Assembly: GCA_018398815.1 (NCBI GenBank)
Contig: CM031596.1
Coordinates: forward strand, 65,536,654-65,600,653
Source of the DNA: Conus ventricosus
Taxonomy: Eukaryota; Mollusca; Gastropoda; Neogastropoda; Conidae
Direction: 5' to 3'
Length of the DNA stretch: 64,000 bases
Shown: positions 1-13,435 of the stretch, in pieces
Layout: each line of letters begins with the position of its first letter
Numbering within the stretch: position 1 is the stretch's first letter
Notes under the pieces: generated by a model
Told to the model about the DNA's origin: nothing
What the model saw: the letters and a program-made list of their open reading frames with translations, nothing else
Databases searched by the model: none
Made by a program: the position numbers and the translations under genes

Positions 1-103
1 TGGCGCTTCATTCAGTCGTTTCCCGTGTCATCCAGTCAGTATCGTTCAATATCGATCACTCATTTTCCTTACTTCCTTCATTCTTTCCATTTCTCACGCA
101 GGG

Positions 104-216
104 TGCATGCTATGTGTAACGTGTCATCCATACCAACGGCCAAACTGGCCTTCTCTTCCGAAAGTTGGTGATGGGATTTGACGTGTGTGCAAGATGTTAT
201 GCGTGCGTTCACACAC
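104..216 (-). mobile_element. SINE body fragment
   Basis: This stretch is the reverse complement of 20,702-20,823, which is part of the complete tRNA-derived SINE at 20,551-20,952. Only a few mismatches separate the two. The tRNA-like head and the GAAA tail are absent, so this is a 5'- and 3'-truncated copy in the opposite orientation. Confidence 0.8.
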
Positions 217-220
217 TCCC

Positions 221-275
221 ATAACTCTAAACGATTGCTGCTTACGGCACCAGTTTGTCTTGCAAAATGCCAACA
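221..275. repeat. dispersed repeat, copy 1 of 2
   Basis: The segment starting CATAACTCTAAACGA and followed by a CTGCTT..CACCA..TCGTCT-like stretch recurs at 562-616. Each copy leads into a CAACAC run. The adjacent SINE fragment ends just before copy 1, so this may be part of a composite or related element. The family is not identified. Confidence 0.6.
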
Positions 276-561
276 CGGAGCCCACAAAACAGACGAGTAG
301 ACGTCTTCAAAAAAGGATGTTCCAAGCTGTCTCCTATACCCTGTGCCTAACACATGTACGCAGCACCAACTGGAGAAACGAGCAAACACAAATTAACGTT
401 CACTCAAGACTGGCACAATCTTTTCGATCTTGAATATAGTCAAAGAAATACTCGGACGAACAGAAACTATAAAAGGAAATCTTAAATCAGGCAGTGAATA
501 ATAAACAAAAATAATGAAGAAGTAGGTAACTCTTTCTTCTATGATGAGATAAATTACAAAC

Positions 562-615
562 CCATAACTCTAAACGACCGCTGCTTGTGACACCAAATCG
601 TCTATGGGAAATGTC

Positions 616-616
<1 letters not shown>
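562..616. repeat. dispersed repeat, copy 2 of 2
   Basis: Second copy of the segment at 221-275, diverged at several positions. It runs directly into the CA microsatellite that follows. Confidence 0.6.

Positions 617-682
<66 letters not shown>
615..682. repeat. (CA)n microsatellite
   Basis: Uninterrupted CA dinucleotide run of about 34 units. Confidence 0.98.
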
Positions 683-685
<3 letters not shown>

Positions 686-770
686 GAAGAACAGAAACAA
701 ACACAGGTAAAGTAGGTTTGCACGGGTTTTCCACGCTCTGGAATGAAAGACTGTGACGGTAATGAGCTTC

Positions 771-1185
771 AACAAGGAGGTCAAATTTCTGGGCGTTACC
801 ATCACCCAGGATCTAACCTGGGGTGCCCACATCCATATCCAAAACCTGGCAAACAAGGCCATGCGTGTGTAGTGAGAACAATCAAGACCCTTTCAAGAGA
901 GGCGCGTGGGCAACTCCTAACAGCCTTATACACCTGACAGGTGCCCTGGTGAGCCCAGGTTGATCTATGGACACAAAGTCATTTTCACTACCTCACAAAG
1001 CCTGTGGGAAAAGCTCAAGCGCATTGAGCTGGCAGCTCTCAAGCAAGCCATGGGTCTACCCAAAGTGATGTCAACGACTTAGTCTACCAAGAAGCCGGCT
1101 GGTTGCCTCTACTTTGGGATGAGTGCCGCCGCTGTTGTGCCAACTTCGAAGTCCGTGCCTCGATAGTGCCAAACAAAGTCCAGGT
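771..1185 (+). pseudogene. non-LTR retrotransposon reverse transcriptase fragment
   Basis: Conceptual translation gives the C-terminal part of a non-LTR (LINE) reverse transcriptase. The segment KFLGVTITQDLTWGAHI corresponds to the region after the catalytic core in Jockey/CR1-like elements. It is followed in shifting frames by pieces resembling IKTLSREARGQLLTALYT, RLIYGHKVIF, LKRIELAALKQAMGLPK and GWLPLLWDE. A stop at about 869 and further frame changes interrupt it. No catalytic YADD, endonuclease domain or ends are present, so this is a short dead relic. The clade cannot be assigned with certainty. Confidence 0.7.
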
Positions 1186-1559
1186 CATACTTTAGTGCAG
1201 AAGTCCATTAACTTCACTGGGCAGCTTTCTAGAAAGGTAATAAGTTCAATGTTTCTTAAAACAAATGCTGACACTGGAAAAAATAATCATGCTCTGTAGA
1301 GAAGGTGGTATTTTCCAGTACTGAGCGTTTCAGACTGCGTGATATATCTGACTGCGAGTTCCGTCCCAGAGTTCATTACGGTTTCAATTTTTTTTTTTTT
1401 TTTTTACGAATAGAGCTTGTTCTAAATCACATGGTCTTTTCAGCATGCAAAGGGCAGTAACTTTCAAACAGCATGTGTCAGTAAGAAGATTACAGTGCGT
1501 TGCATGCTTGTATCTCTTTACATGCTAACACGATGTTGTTCAAAATGTCACATCAGTAC

Positions 1560-2015
1560 AGAATATCCACCCTGAGTGACATTCTGCATCGGCGGGTTAT
1601 GGTGATATTCTGTACCATCAGGTCATGGTGATATTCTATATTGGGAGGTTAATGGTGATATTCTATACTGGCAGGTCATGGTGATATTTTATACTGGCAG
1701 GTCATGACAATATTCTATACCAGCAGGTCATGGTGATATTCTATACCGGCAGGTCATGGTGTTATTCTATACCGGCAGGTCATGGTGATATTTTATACCC
1801 GGCAGGTAATGGTGATATTCTATACCGGCAGGTCATGGTGATATTCTGTACTGGCAGGTCATGGTGATATTCTATACTGGCAGGTCATAGTGATATTCTG
1901 TACTGGCAGGTCATGGTGATATTCTATACTGGGAGGTCATGGTGATATTCTATACTAGCAGATCATGGTGATGCTCTGTACCGGCATGTCATGGTGATGT
2001 TATGTACTGGCCATC
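1560..2015. repeat. 26-bp minisatellite
   Basis: About 16 head-to-tail copies of a unit of roughly 26 bp, read as GGCAGGTCATGGTGATATTC plus TATACC. Base changes and small indels vary the copies. No coding potential. Confidence 0.92.
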
Positions 2016-2148
2016 TGTCATACTTGACACGCTGTATATGGTCCCGGTGACTTTCAGAATCTCTGAAGTGCGCAGACAGCTTTCTGCATTATTCTTGCTT
2101 CACTGACTTCCAGTGAACTGCCGTCCAGTTTAGCGAGTTCACGAAAGC

Positions 2149-2230
2149 AACACACACACACACTCACACACACACACACACTCACACACACACACACACT
2201 CAAACACACACACTCACACACACACACGCA

Positions 2231-2262
<32 letters not shown>

Positions 2263-2270
2263 CACACACG
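2149..2270. repeat. compound CA/CTCA microsatellite
   Basis: CA-rich low-complexity run with interspersed CT and CG steps, including a (GCAC)n patch near 2,228-2,250. Related GC/GT-alternating tracts follow at 2,370-2,420. Confidence 0.95.
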
Positions 2271-3165
2271 TGTGTACACTATTATTGGAAGGACGGGGAC
2301 GGAGAAGAATGTAATAAGCTTTAAAAGACAAAAGGGGGAGTTGTGAACCTGGGGTGGCCCGGTTAAAATGTGTGTGCGCGCGCGCACACACGCATATGTA
2401 TGTGTATGTGTGTGCGCGCGCCCGCGCTACGAACACATGTATTGGGGAGAAAAGGGGGATCTGCTTTCAAGAGAGACTTATATGTTCCCAATACCTTGCC
2501 AATGTAAAGTACTGAATACCCTCTTCATCCCATACCCTCCCCCTCTTTCACCGCCCTAATTCACATCCCACCCCCACCCCCACCCCACTCATTCCCACAA
2601 TGAAATCTTTGCCAAAACATTGTCTTGATCAGATAGGAATTGTTTGCTGCAATTGTTTTTTTCTCACTACTTGCGTTTTTTAAGGCCCATTTGGGCAACT
2701 CTTCGCTGCTGTCAGCGCTAATGTTATTGACAATGCTTGGGTTACTAAGAGTACAGCCAACCACTCAGACTGTTGGTACAATTTGACCTGCCTTCCATTC
2801 TTTTTGGATCCTTGAGCGTAGGCTCACAGAATTCGTTTTATGTTGCTCACTCTTTAATTGTGTAATCTTTCTTTTTCACGATTTCTTTTTGGTATTTTCT
2901 TTCCATTTTCCTAGCTTTTTGTTGGCTGGTTTGAGAAGCCGCTGGATTGTTTTTAACCCTCAGTTGGTGGTGAGAATGCCACAGAGTTGTGTACCCGTTT
3001 CATACTAATGACGGACAGACACAAGCCAAGCTCCACTAATAAGCCTTCATCCAGATGAAAGCAATGCACGCTTGTGTATTGTGTGTGTGTGTGTGTGCAC
3101 GCGCACACAGGCACGTGTGCGCTTACTAGCCTACATATTTACACTCTGGAGGTAAACAAAAGCCA

Positions 3166-3203
<38 letters not shown>

Positions 3204-3989
3204 GCGCGCGCGCGCATGATTTTGTTGCAGAGTTGTGGGATGTCACTCCACTGAGCTCGCTCAGCTTTACGACTAACAGACAGAATGACCAGATTTGATC
3301 TTTCTCAGTGAAAGCAACCAATCACTGTGAAGAATTTACTTCATGAGGTCAGGAGCCTTTTTGCTATATGACGATCAAGAACTTTCTCAAATCCTACATG
3401 CTTCAAAAAAAGATTTTTAAGTGGTTTGTCAGGAATAGTACGTTTTTTGATGGACTTGGCTAGTTGTTTTTCTTCACCATTGATGAATTTTTCATTTGAT
3501 ATAAACTCCTCTATGCGATAGGAGTGAAACATGCTTTTGTTGCGTATGCAAATGCATATCTACGAATGTTATGCATGCATCCAATGATTGTAAGTGTGGT
3601 ATTGAGTTTGAGCATTTCTGGAATGTCTGTATGCCTCTGTATATGTGTGAATTTTTGCTCATGTGTGTGTCGCAAGTGTGTGAATTTCATGCAACTGTAA
3701 GTTCAGTTGTATGTAAGAGCGTAATTACACATACACTCTTTTGCATGCATTTTCATATTGTGTACATACATGTGTGTCTCTGTGAGTAAGTTTTTTTTCT
3801 GTTTTTCCTGTGCGAGGTATGTGCATGCAAAGATGTAACCATCTGTCTATGTAACTAGTTCTGTATGTACATGCAAGAATGCATATGTGTGTGTGATGAC
3901 TGGCCTGCAAGGCTATACCACAATTCTGACACCACATCCATTTACAACAAAATAACAGGACCTTCCAAAACAGAGAAATCGTAACAAGG
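2271..3989. other. non-coding stretch
   Basis: No gene recognised. It holds short alternating purine-pyrimidine tracts (2,368-2,425 and 3,080-3,120), a CT/CA run with (GC)n at 3,170-3,216, and otherwise AT-rich unique DNA. Confidence 0.7.
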
Positions 3990-5240
3990 AAAAGCACAAA
4001 TTATATAAGAGATTTATTGTTTACACAGGGAATTGTGATGTCATACCACAGACATCAAAACTGTTATTACATAGTTGTCAGAGTACACATTGGTGAAAAC
4101 ACTTAACACACACATCAGTCTGTAGATCTCAATTACTTCAGAAACAGCACCATGTCAATCTTAGGAGAGGGAGAAGGAAAACAGACGCACATGAAAAAAT
4201 AAAAACAGATTATTAGTACCTTATGAGCTTAATTAATCATGACAGACAAGTGTTAGTTTTGTGTGTTTTTTTTGCATGAATTACAACTGTTTATGTTATG
4301 AAAACACAACACAAATAATGTGAATTGAAGAGTTGCATAGCCACTACGTGAGAGGGGAGGAGAATTAAACCTATGCCAAATGTGTACAAGATCAAACTAA
4401 AAGATTACACCGAGGTGCCAAGCACTGACACTGACACATGAAAACAAGTCTTTCACACACTCATACAAACACACATGCATGAGCATGCACAGGTTATTTT
4501 TTGTTTATTACTAAGGAATGTCTATTCATATGCTAGAGCCCAGATAATAGTCACACATTTTTCCTACATTTTTCCTGCCACTATATACACAACACTGCAA
4601 TGTATCATCTGCTGGATTTCTGCCTACCAGGCACCGGAATCTCAGAGATAAATTCTTCATCAGTAATCTTACCTTGATTGGTCAACATCTGAACTAACTT
4701 TTCCCAAAATCCCAGCACCCTAATACCCAAAGCAATGTAAATCAAATCAGCACAAATGCTTAGCAAACAGCAACAACAACAACAACCACATAGCCAACCA
4801 AAGAAACAAATCTAACTTGTTTTTGAATGATGAAAATTAATATTATTTTGTACCATGCATTTTTCCTGCTTATCTTTTCCTGATGAAATCAGTTATCTGA
4901 AGCCTGAAAAAAAAAAAATCAGCATGCTTAATTTCTTTTTGGTGAAGTGAACCAAGATTTAAAGGAATATGACAATCACACTGGGCAATTTCTTTTCCTG
5001 CACATCATCACGAAATGGAATAACAGCAGATATACACAAACAAAATGAAACGAAGATAAGAACTGTATCAAACACACAGCACTTTGATTCAAATATAAGA
5101 CACAACCTATTACAAACACCAATACTGTCAAAACTAGGCAATATTATGACCAGTCATTGCTAGAAGTCGACAACAAGCACATCTTTTTTCTTTTTTTTTC
5201 CAATATGTATGTACATGTGCATATCATAAATATCTATATA

Positions 5241-5296
<56 letters not shown>

Positions 5297-5426
5297 TTAA
5301 TCCATGCTACTAAAAGTGACTTGATTTATGTATGTATAATTTTCTTTTTTCTGGGTAAGTTATGTCAAAAAAGAAATTTACTGAATTTGTTTAAATTTCA
5401 TAACAAGAAAATGTGTGCGTGCGTGT

Positions 5427-5518
<92 letters not shown>

Positions 5519-8500
5519 CCGTGTGAGAAACGAGTGTGCATGTGAAATATAGATTTACTGAGGCTCTGAACAAATTGAATCACGCAGTTTTCACAATTGA
5601 CAGGAAGCTGCGCTGAAAGAAACAGGGAAATAATTGCTGACATCAACACTTGGTTCAATCCAAGTCTGTATCTGTTACATATATGACAAGCCATGATAAA
5701 AAGACAATGGTAAAGCTGACTCAAACACTGACATACATACACACGATGACTAATAAGCAAGCAGTGACTCACAAGCATGCAGTAAATCTATAAACTTTAC
5801 GCACTATTCAGACTGAACAAAACATGCACACATATACAAAGAGAGATCATGAGGGAAAGGAAAGGAAAGAGAAAAATTGTGACCTTTCAAAGCTATGATG
5901 GAGTATGACATGGCCATGTAAGCATCTCCTGAGTTGTATGACGAAAGCCAAAAACAATCTACAGAAGCTGTCCTCAACTTTCGACTTTCACAGACAATCA
6001 AAAATGAAAAAGTGAAAAAAAATGGAGAAAAAAAAATGAAGAAAAAAAAAAAATCCTAACACAAAGCGAAGCATCCCCTGCACAGTCTCTAGCACTCTTC
6101 TCAGGAGCATCAGACCCAGTCTGAGAGCTTTTAAATCTAGGAAAAATAATTAGTTCAATTGCTCTTATATTCAGGGGTAGAAAACAAAAGAAAAAAGGAA
6201 AACAAACTGTTATCGGTTTGACATGAAGACAGAATTTGAGAAATATCCTCAATATTGAGCCAAGTCACAGTTAACAAAAAAGAAGAAAGAAAGAAAAAAA
6301 AAAGAGAAAGATAATTACACTGTTACAAAAAACATCAAAACAAATTAACAAAGTATGGCAACTCTTGCTCCCACAAGAGTAGTTATTAATTCATGATTTC
6401 TTTTCTGCTTTTTTTTTCCTTCCAATATTCTATGTCTGCATTTAAAGATCTGATTGCTGCAGGAAAAAAAAAAAACAGAGAAAAAAAAATTAAGTTAGAG
6501 TTTTTAGACAATATTTAAGTTTTATTTTCAACTGCAAACTGGAAATGAAAATAAAATAGCACATCCTTTTTCTTCGAAAGATCACTTTCTTGAATGTATC
6601 GATCAAAAATGAAAAACAATCCTCCAACAGGACGATAGTTTTACCATGAATGTTGATGAACGTTATTAAAAACTAGATGGGTGCGTGGGAATGCAAACCT
6701 CTGCCACAGCTGAACTGACCCTAAATCCGTCCCCTGATCTGGACCCACACAAAAACTGAATGGGTTCATGCTTGGGTCATCATGACGTCTTTTTACCACA
6801 CTTTGTTTCATACATGTAACAGCCATTGCACAGGCTTCACCTTGCTGAAAGATCCTGGATCTACCTGTTGGTCCAGATCTGCCATCATGGATCAGAACCA
6901 AAAGTCAATGGGTTTGTCCTTGGCCCGTTTTCAATTTTTCCAGCAAGTTTCATTATAATTTGTTCATAGTTTGTGTGTGTGTGTACACATGCTAACTGAA
7001 CAATGAACAAATCAACAGAAGTGGTTGAACCATAAGCTCTATGATGGAAAGAACAAAAGGAAAACCGTGAGTATGCTAAAGCAATGCAAGGAAAGGTGAG
7101 CCATACTGTTCCTTTATTTCTTTTTTTAAGAAAATAATACCACACTCGCACACAAAAAAGTGTTCAAACGGAAAAAAAAACACACCATCAACTGAGAAAA
7201 TATTGAGGGTCAGACTATACTGTATGAATGAATAAATAAGATATATAACTAAAGATTAAAAAGATATGTAGATAACAATGGTGTGAGTTGGGGAGGATGG
7301 AGTAGAGACAGAAGTTGTTGGCCTATCTGTATCACAATATCATGGAAAACAAAGTACATAACACCAGTATACATTCAGTACAATACACTGCAGTATGTTG
7401 CCATGTGGTTGAGAATGCCCTGCAAATACCTTACTACAACACACTAATCCACGCATCAAAATACAACAACCTCTCTATATCAAATGAAAATGATCATCAT
7501 CAGCCTGAAGTAAAGCTATACAGCACACTCTGTCACTACAGGTAGACAAGATGGGGTCTACAGAATTCCAATTGCAAATGAGTATAGTTCTTTCAAATTG
7601 AGGCACATGATACTGTTAAAGGAAAACACACAGTCACAAGCTCGGGCCTTAACATACAAAAACGCACAGAAAGCTGGACACAAAGAACAAGGACCGAAGA
7701 TATTAGTTAGCACTGTTTTCACTACTTCCCTACTTCTTTGTCAAAGCAGAAAGACAAGACAAAAGCATGAACATAACTAAGCACAAATGACCTTAAAGTC
7801 CATTGGAAAATAGTAATACTCAGTCTGTTGCAAGCCGATCTACAAAAATAATCAAGACAGCTTCGTCATTGCTGCTGTTGACAATGCTTACATTCTATGC
7901 AAAAGCAGGGGAAAAAAACAAACAAAACAAACAAAAATAGAGACTGTGCACCTTTTGACTCTGTGGAAATGCTGGAGAACGTAAGACTATATAATGACAA
8001 CACTGATACCAAGGCATGACCACAGACACAGGACTGATGCACGTCTAAGCAAGTCATGTACATTATCTCTGGTGCACAGCCCAAACAGTATCTGATTGGT
8101 GTTTGATCACATATGAGCTCTGTGCCACTCTAGTCCTTGCCAACCACGTGCTTCTGGTCCATGAAACAGACTGATGGATATAAGGCGTGCAACTAATGGA
8201 TTGATCAATACGTCCGGCAGGCTGCCCACATATGGTGCTGCTTTCACTGTTGCATGTGGTTCTCGGTGGAACACTAGCTGTGTTATGACTGTCCTGGACT
8301 GACACAATGATGCTTCTTTGTGAGGGACAAAAAACACATTTATGAAGCTTTTATCACTGTTCTGAATTAAACCTGAATGCCCAGGAACTTCTAAAAACTG
8401 GGCAGGAAGTGTGTAAATTTCAAAACACGTTGTAGGTGGAACATCCCACTGCATGTAATAATTTTCAAATGCCAACTTTCAGCCATTACTCAGACAGAAA

Positions 8501-9678
8501 AAAAAACAAAAACAAGCTGCCTCACCATGCCTGCAAGAAACCTCAACAGTGAAGTCTACTTCTACTAGCGGCATAGAACGTGGTAAGAAACTGACGTCCA
8601 TTATTTATTCATTAAATCATGACTGCAGTATGAGTTACTGGATTCTAACATAATCATAACCATATCCTTTCATTAAAAATCATAACAAAGCATGTGACAT
8701 GGACATAAAGCACTGATGTGAGAGACTTACGAGGGAAGGGCTAGAAAGGGAGAGAAAGGGGAAAGTAAACTGTTTCTAATATGAAACTTTTCATACTTCT
8801 CAGTAAGAAATATCTCTCCATGTAAGCATATGCATGTGTGTTCATTCATTCTTTAATTCCTCTTCTTAAAAACCTGCTACTTAACAAGTGAGTATGCCTG
8901 TGATTTGAATTTTTCTTTTTAAAAACTGATACCAAACAAGTGGGTATGCCTGAACATATATATGTGCAAGTATTCTTTGAACGAATGCGTAGACGATGTC
9001 TTTTTTTTTTAACACCTGAGCAATGATGACACTCCCGTATCAACTTTGGAGCATGGGCTCTACTCCCACCCCACCTTTGACAAGCTGTGAGGCAATTAAT
9101 ATGTTCAACAACAATGACAATACAGCTGGAAAAGATGATCCATGTACACCGATGGGGATGCCTTCAAAAATGAATTCACAACATAATGTCCCCGCATGAC
9201 AGCAAATCATAACAGTGATGTGGAGCTTGTTACTCATGAAAAAAAAAAGTCACAACGCTTCTGGAACAACTGGACTGACACCCAAAAGTTTGATTTTTCT
9301 TCTCACGGTCATTATACCATTTACTGGCTAAAAAAACAAAGAAAACAGCATTATTACACAAGAGACAGTCATAAAGAAATGAAAGGACCATAGGAACATT
9401 ATCACCACGATCATATATCTTTTCCACATTGGAACTGATTAGGTTTCAGCTCTTGACTTCTATCTTGAAATGAAAAAAAAAGGTGTGATGCGCAAGTCTA
9501 CAATTTGAAAAAGAGTGTCTGCAGTTGATGCATGAAAAGCACAGTCTGAGCAGTTGATAGTGACTGTGTTTGTGATGGATTCCTTGATGCTCCTTTTTTT
9601 TTATAACACCTTAATCTAAATTCCTGCTTTCGATACCCTCCCCTTACCCTATTTCTAAAAAACCTTTCAATATTTACC

Positions 9679-9714
<36 letters not shown>

Positions 9715-10970
9715 ATGCATGTCTGCCTGTGTGCCTGCCTTCAAGCTGCACGTGTGCCCATGCATGTGTTGATGAAAATGCTTGTGACCAACTGTCACAA
9801 CCTCAGATCGATGCTATACATTCTATACATCAAGATCTGTAACAGAATTATCAAGGTACAGAAACATATTAACACTGTTGAAAAATAAGATGTTTAGTTT
9901 CTCCTCTAATACCAAAAAAAAAAAAAAAATCAGACCATTTAGACTATTCTTTTTTTCAGTATTCATTTCTGTTCTGCCACCTCACCCCTCCCCTCCTCCT
10001 CACATCCTACTCTGCAACCAGACAACCCGCATGTTACTACTGACTGCAGCGCTGTGAACTGACTGGAACACATTTAATGCCAGTACTATTTGCTCCCCAC
10101 CCCCAACACCACTTCTCTCCTCGGTTCTAGCACAAGAAACTGGATTACTAATGACTGACACCAACATGGGAAATTCACACACGATAATTGGTCAACAAAG
10201 TGATTTACAAAGTGGAGATGCAACAAGATACACTATGTGGTCAATGTCTTCCATGAACGCTGACCTTTGATTTACACGAGAGAGGAGAGGCGCTACTCTG
10301 CCAGTCCATCTCCTCCCTCCTGAGTAAATGTTCTTCAGAGGCCCAGCCCCTGCCATGAATCTCACCACCCTCATCTTCCCCCATTAACATGAAGTTGCAG
10401 ACAAAGGAATTGGTCGCTGGCTAGGCAGTGTCCTTCACATCGAGAAATCCAGGTCATTACCACCACTACAATAACTGCCCACCCTTGGTTTAAGAAGTTA
10501 AAAAATCAAATACGCATTTTTTTCCCTCAAAGTGAAGAAAACCGACTCCTTTAAAGTACAGAAAAGTAAAGTAGTGACTGCCAGTTAATACAGCGCCTTG
10601 GCACCTTGAGCCCACATGGGCTCAATGTCAGGGAATGAACCATCAGCCCTCCTCTTTCTCCCTTTTCTCCCCCCCCTCCTTTCTTCTTTCCCCCCCCCCC
10701 TTTCCCCCCCCCCTGCCCCCTCCCTTCTTCCCCCCCCCCCCTCCCTCCCCCTTCCTTTGCTGTCCATTAACACCTCCCCATTTCTATTGTGAATTATGAT
10801 CACCCCTACACTCAATATTGCCCACCACTCCCACCTCTGCCCTTTCCACCCCTTCAAACCATGAACTGTGTTCAGTGACCCAAGTCAACAATCATCAGCT
10901 ATCATTCCCTGTTGAAGTGTCTACGACACGAAACGTTGGACATCCCTCTCCAGGTACTCCTTTTGCCACC
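3990..10970. other. non-coding region downstream of the KCTD gene
   Basis: No exon with homology that I can recognise. It is AT-rich with many A-runs. It holds GT microsatellites at 5,243-5,290, 5,410-5,520 and 9,682-9,710, and a C-rich tract at 10,655-10,755. A minus-strand AATAAA (TTTATT on plus) lies near 4,012 and could mark the end of a very long alternative 3' UTR, but nothing else supports this. Confidence 0.5.
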
Positions 10971-10974
10971 TTTT

Positions 10975-11520
10975 CCCTTTATTTATTCCTTTAAAGTAGT
11001 TAGAAGTAGCAGTTCGAACTGAAAACAGATATTAAAGTTTGTCACTTCTGCAGTATCTCATTAAAAAAAAAAAAAAAGTATGAAAGAAAACCAAAACATA
11101 AATGAATGTAGAAGGAAGGAGGCAGACAACTTAAGTTTCAGATTGTACTGCCTTCAAGAGTAAGTTCCGAATATCTGTAAACACAACCATGCCAAAACAG
11201 AGAGCGAAGGACTAGAAGTCATGGTAGCAGTAATAGCAGTGTGTGGATCTGGCTGCTGTCCCAACGCTCCACTCTACGTGCAAGAGTCCACAACAGTGCC
11301 TCCACTTGGTGGAGGTGTGACATGAAATAATGGGTGAACGGACAACAGTTCTGAGCATTAGGGTACAGTGGTGGTAGGGCGTGATGACAGGAGATCTGCT
11401 GACGAGAAAGCGAAAGCGAAGCACAGCAACGCCATGGGTATCCACAAGTGGTGATGACAGAAGAAGAAAACTGTTCATGTATTGCAGGTTGCCGAGCCAC
11501 TGGTGAACTGCCTGCATGCT
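10975..11520 (-). other. probable 3' UTR of the KCTD gene
   Basis: Directly follows the KCTD stop codon on the minus strand. Overlapping AATAAA signals (TTTATTTATT on plus) occur near 10,978-10,988 and could direct polyadenylation. The UTR end is inferred from this signal only. Confidence 0.45.
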
Positions 11521-11550
11521 TCACATGCGTGACCCTTTCAATTGCAATAC
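11521..11550 (-). CDS. KCTD2/5/17-like protein, exon 6 (last coding exon)
   Basis: The minus strand reads a CTCTCAG acceptor (CAG = 11,551-11,553) followed by codons for VLQLKGSRM and a TGA stop at 11,521-11,523. The GSRM C-terminus is characteristic of the KCTD5/KCTD2/KCTD17 group, which ends in a similar Q.(R/K)GSRM motif. The junction with exon 5 is one base out of phase as written, so either one base is missing from the sequence or the exon edge is slightly different. See the other five exons, at 13,954, 17,816, 19,810, 29,503 and 32,417. Confidence 0.8.
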   Translation of the reverse strand, partial: VLQLKGSRM

Positions 11551-11872
11551 CTGAGAGAGAAAAAACAAAACCAGACCACTTTAGCTATGTATCCATTATA
11601 TAACTGTAAATGCTTCAACAGGTAGTTGTGAAATAGGACTCTTTTATTTTGTGCAGCACAGAAATTCAGATGTAACTAATCAAATCAACACTTCTCAGTT
11701 GTTGTTGTTTTCAATTAAGTCCCACTCTACTTAGATACAGACATCAACACATTTTGAGGGCACGTATCCTATTCAAGCAAAAAATATACAGCAATAAGCT
11801 TAACTTTCAAACAAACAAATGATCTTTATGCTCAACCATGCTAGCTCTACAACAAAGTGGTTGCCATCATCC

Positions 11873-12012
11873 GTGGGGGCTTGACTAATAAGCGGAGGTG
11901 TACTGCATTTGTTGGATCAGAACAGGTACCACTGAACACCACCAACTTTAGAGACTTGGCAGCAGTGCAGTGTCTCCTCTGGTGGGTTGCCTTATGACAG
12001 CTTGATATCAAA
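11873..12012. repeat. dispersed repeat, copy A
   Basis: Shares GGATCAGAACAGG, CACTGAACACCAC, GACTTGGCA and a CTGGTGG..TG.CTTA.GAC block in the same order with 22,067-22,190. The copies are diverged by roughly a quarter of positions. It is probably an old interspersed element shared by two introns. The family is unknown. Confidence 0.65.
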
Positions 12013-12769
12013 TGGGCCATGTGGACTGTGCTAGAAGAAACCTGGATTTGGTTTTGCATAGGGAGCCAAGTTCAACTGCATGAAGTAATGTCCCTGAAAG
12101 GGCATGAAAAAATAAGACAGATAATTCCACCACACTCTCAAACATGCTAAACCAAATACATAAACAGGTCTTCTCCGTGTCCAGTGAAACAGGCCACGCT
12201 CCCCTCTCGCGCTGACTGTCACATCACTGGCCACTGGCATACAGTGCAGAGTACACACTAGGCTAGCTCGTTCAACGCAGTCAGCTGAACACACACTGAG
12301 GTCACACAGCCCTACTCAATAACTGACGAATATGGTCGGCAATTCCATCACTATCATCATCTCACCTTCATGCTTGAGTGAGTCGTTGAATAAAAGATTA
12401 ATGTCTGTCAAAAATCATCAGCAGAGCCTGCTCAGCTGTGTAAATACGTTGATTTGGTCGCTGGGCTTGTCGAAGGTTGCGCCGCCATCTTTGCAAGCGA
12501 GACGAAGTGCTGGCTGGTCATCCAGTCAGTGATGAGAATAAATGGGCTTTCCCCTCACGTGTGGTCATTTACATATTATTTTAAGACTACAGACATATAA
12601 GGCTTTCTACGCACACTCTATTTGAGTCCGTTGATAGAAATAGTAACGAATGAAAATTCAAGAAAAATGCATGACGTCAGTGGACGACCCATGGGCACTG
12701 GGAAAGCATTTTTTACTTTGGCGTTGACTGACGGCTTAAAGGCACTCTTCGGGTTTACCTTCTGCATGG

Positions 12770-13435
12770 GCCTGTTTCTGACACATTTTCCATTAATCTA
12801 CTGGATGGGCCTGTTTTGGACATGTTTTCCCTTCTACTGGATGGCTTTGGACAGGTCTTCCCTTAATCTACTGGAAGGGCCTGTTTTTGACATGTTTTCC
12901 CTTAATCTACTGGAAGGGCCTGTTTTTGACATGTTTTCCCTTAATCTACTGGATGGGCCTGTTTTTGACATATCTTCCCTTAATGTATGGATGGGCCTGT
13001 TGTTGACATATCTTCCTTTAACCTACTGGATGGGCCTGTTTCTTTAAGTTTTCCCTTAATGTACTGGATGAGCCTGTTTTTGATATGTTTTCCCTTAATC
13101 AACTGGATGGGCCTGTTTTTGACATGTTTTCCCTTGATCAACTGGATGGGCCTGTTTTTGACATGTTTTCCCTTGATCAACTGGATGGGCCTGTTTTTGA
13201 CATGTTTTCCCTTGATCAACTGGATGGGCCTGTTTTTGACATTGTTTTCCCTTGATCAACTGGATGGGCCTGTTTTTGACATGTTTTCCCTTAATCTACT
13301 GGATGGGCCTGTTTTTGACATGTTTTCCCTTAATCTACTGGATGGGCCTGTTTTTGACATGTTTTCCCTTAATCTACTGGGTGGGCCTGTTTTTGACATG
13401 TTTTCCCTTCATCTACTGGATGGCTTTAGTCAGGT
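12770..13435. repeat. 39-bp minisatellite
   Basis: About 16 tandem copies of a 39-bp unit containing CTACTGGATGGGCCTG and TTTTTGACATGTTTTCCCTT. Because 39 is divisible by three, long repetitive open frames (13-residue period) run through the array on both strands. They have no independent support as genes. Confidence 0.93.

Noticed and set aside
8107..8475. 122-aa minus-strand ORF
   Set aside because: No recognisable motif, no splice or family support, and AT-rich surroundings. Consistent with a chance ORF.
11212..11524. Two overlapping 101-aa minus-strand ORFs
   Set aside because: They lie in the presumed 3' UTR of the KCTD gene, downstream of its stop codon.
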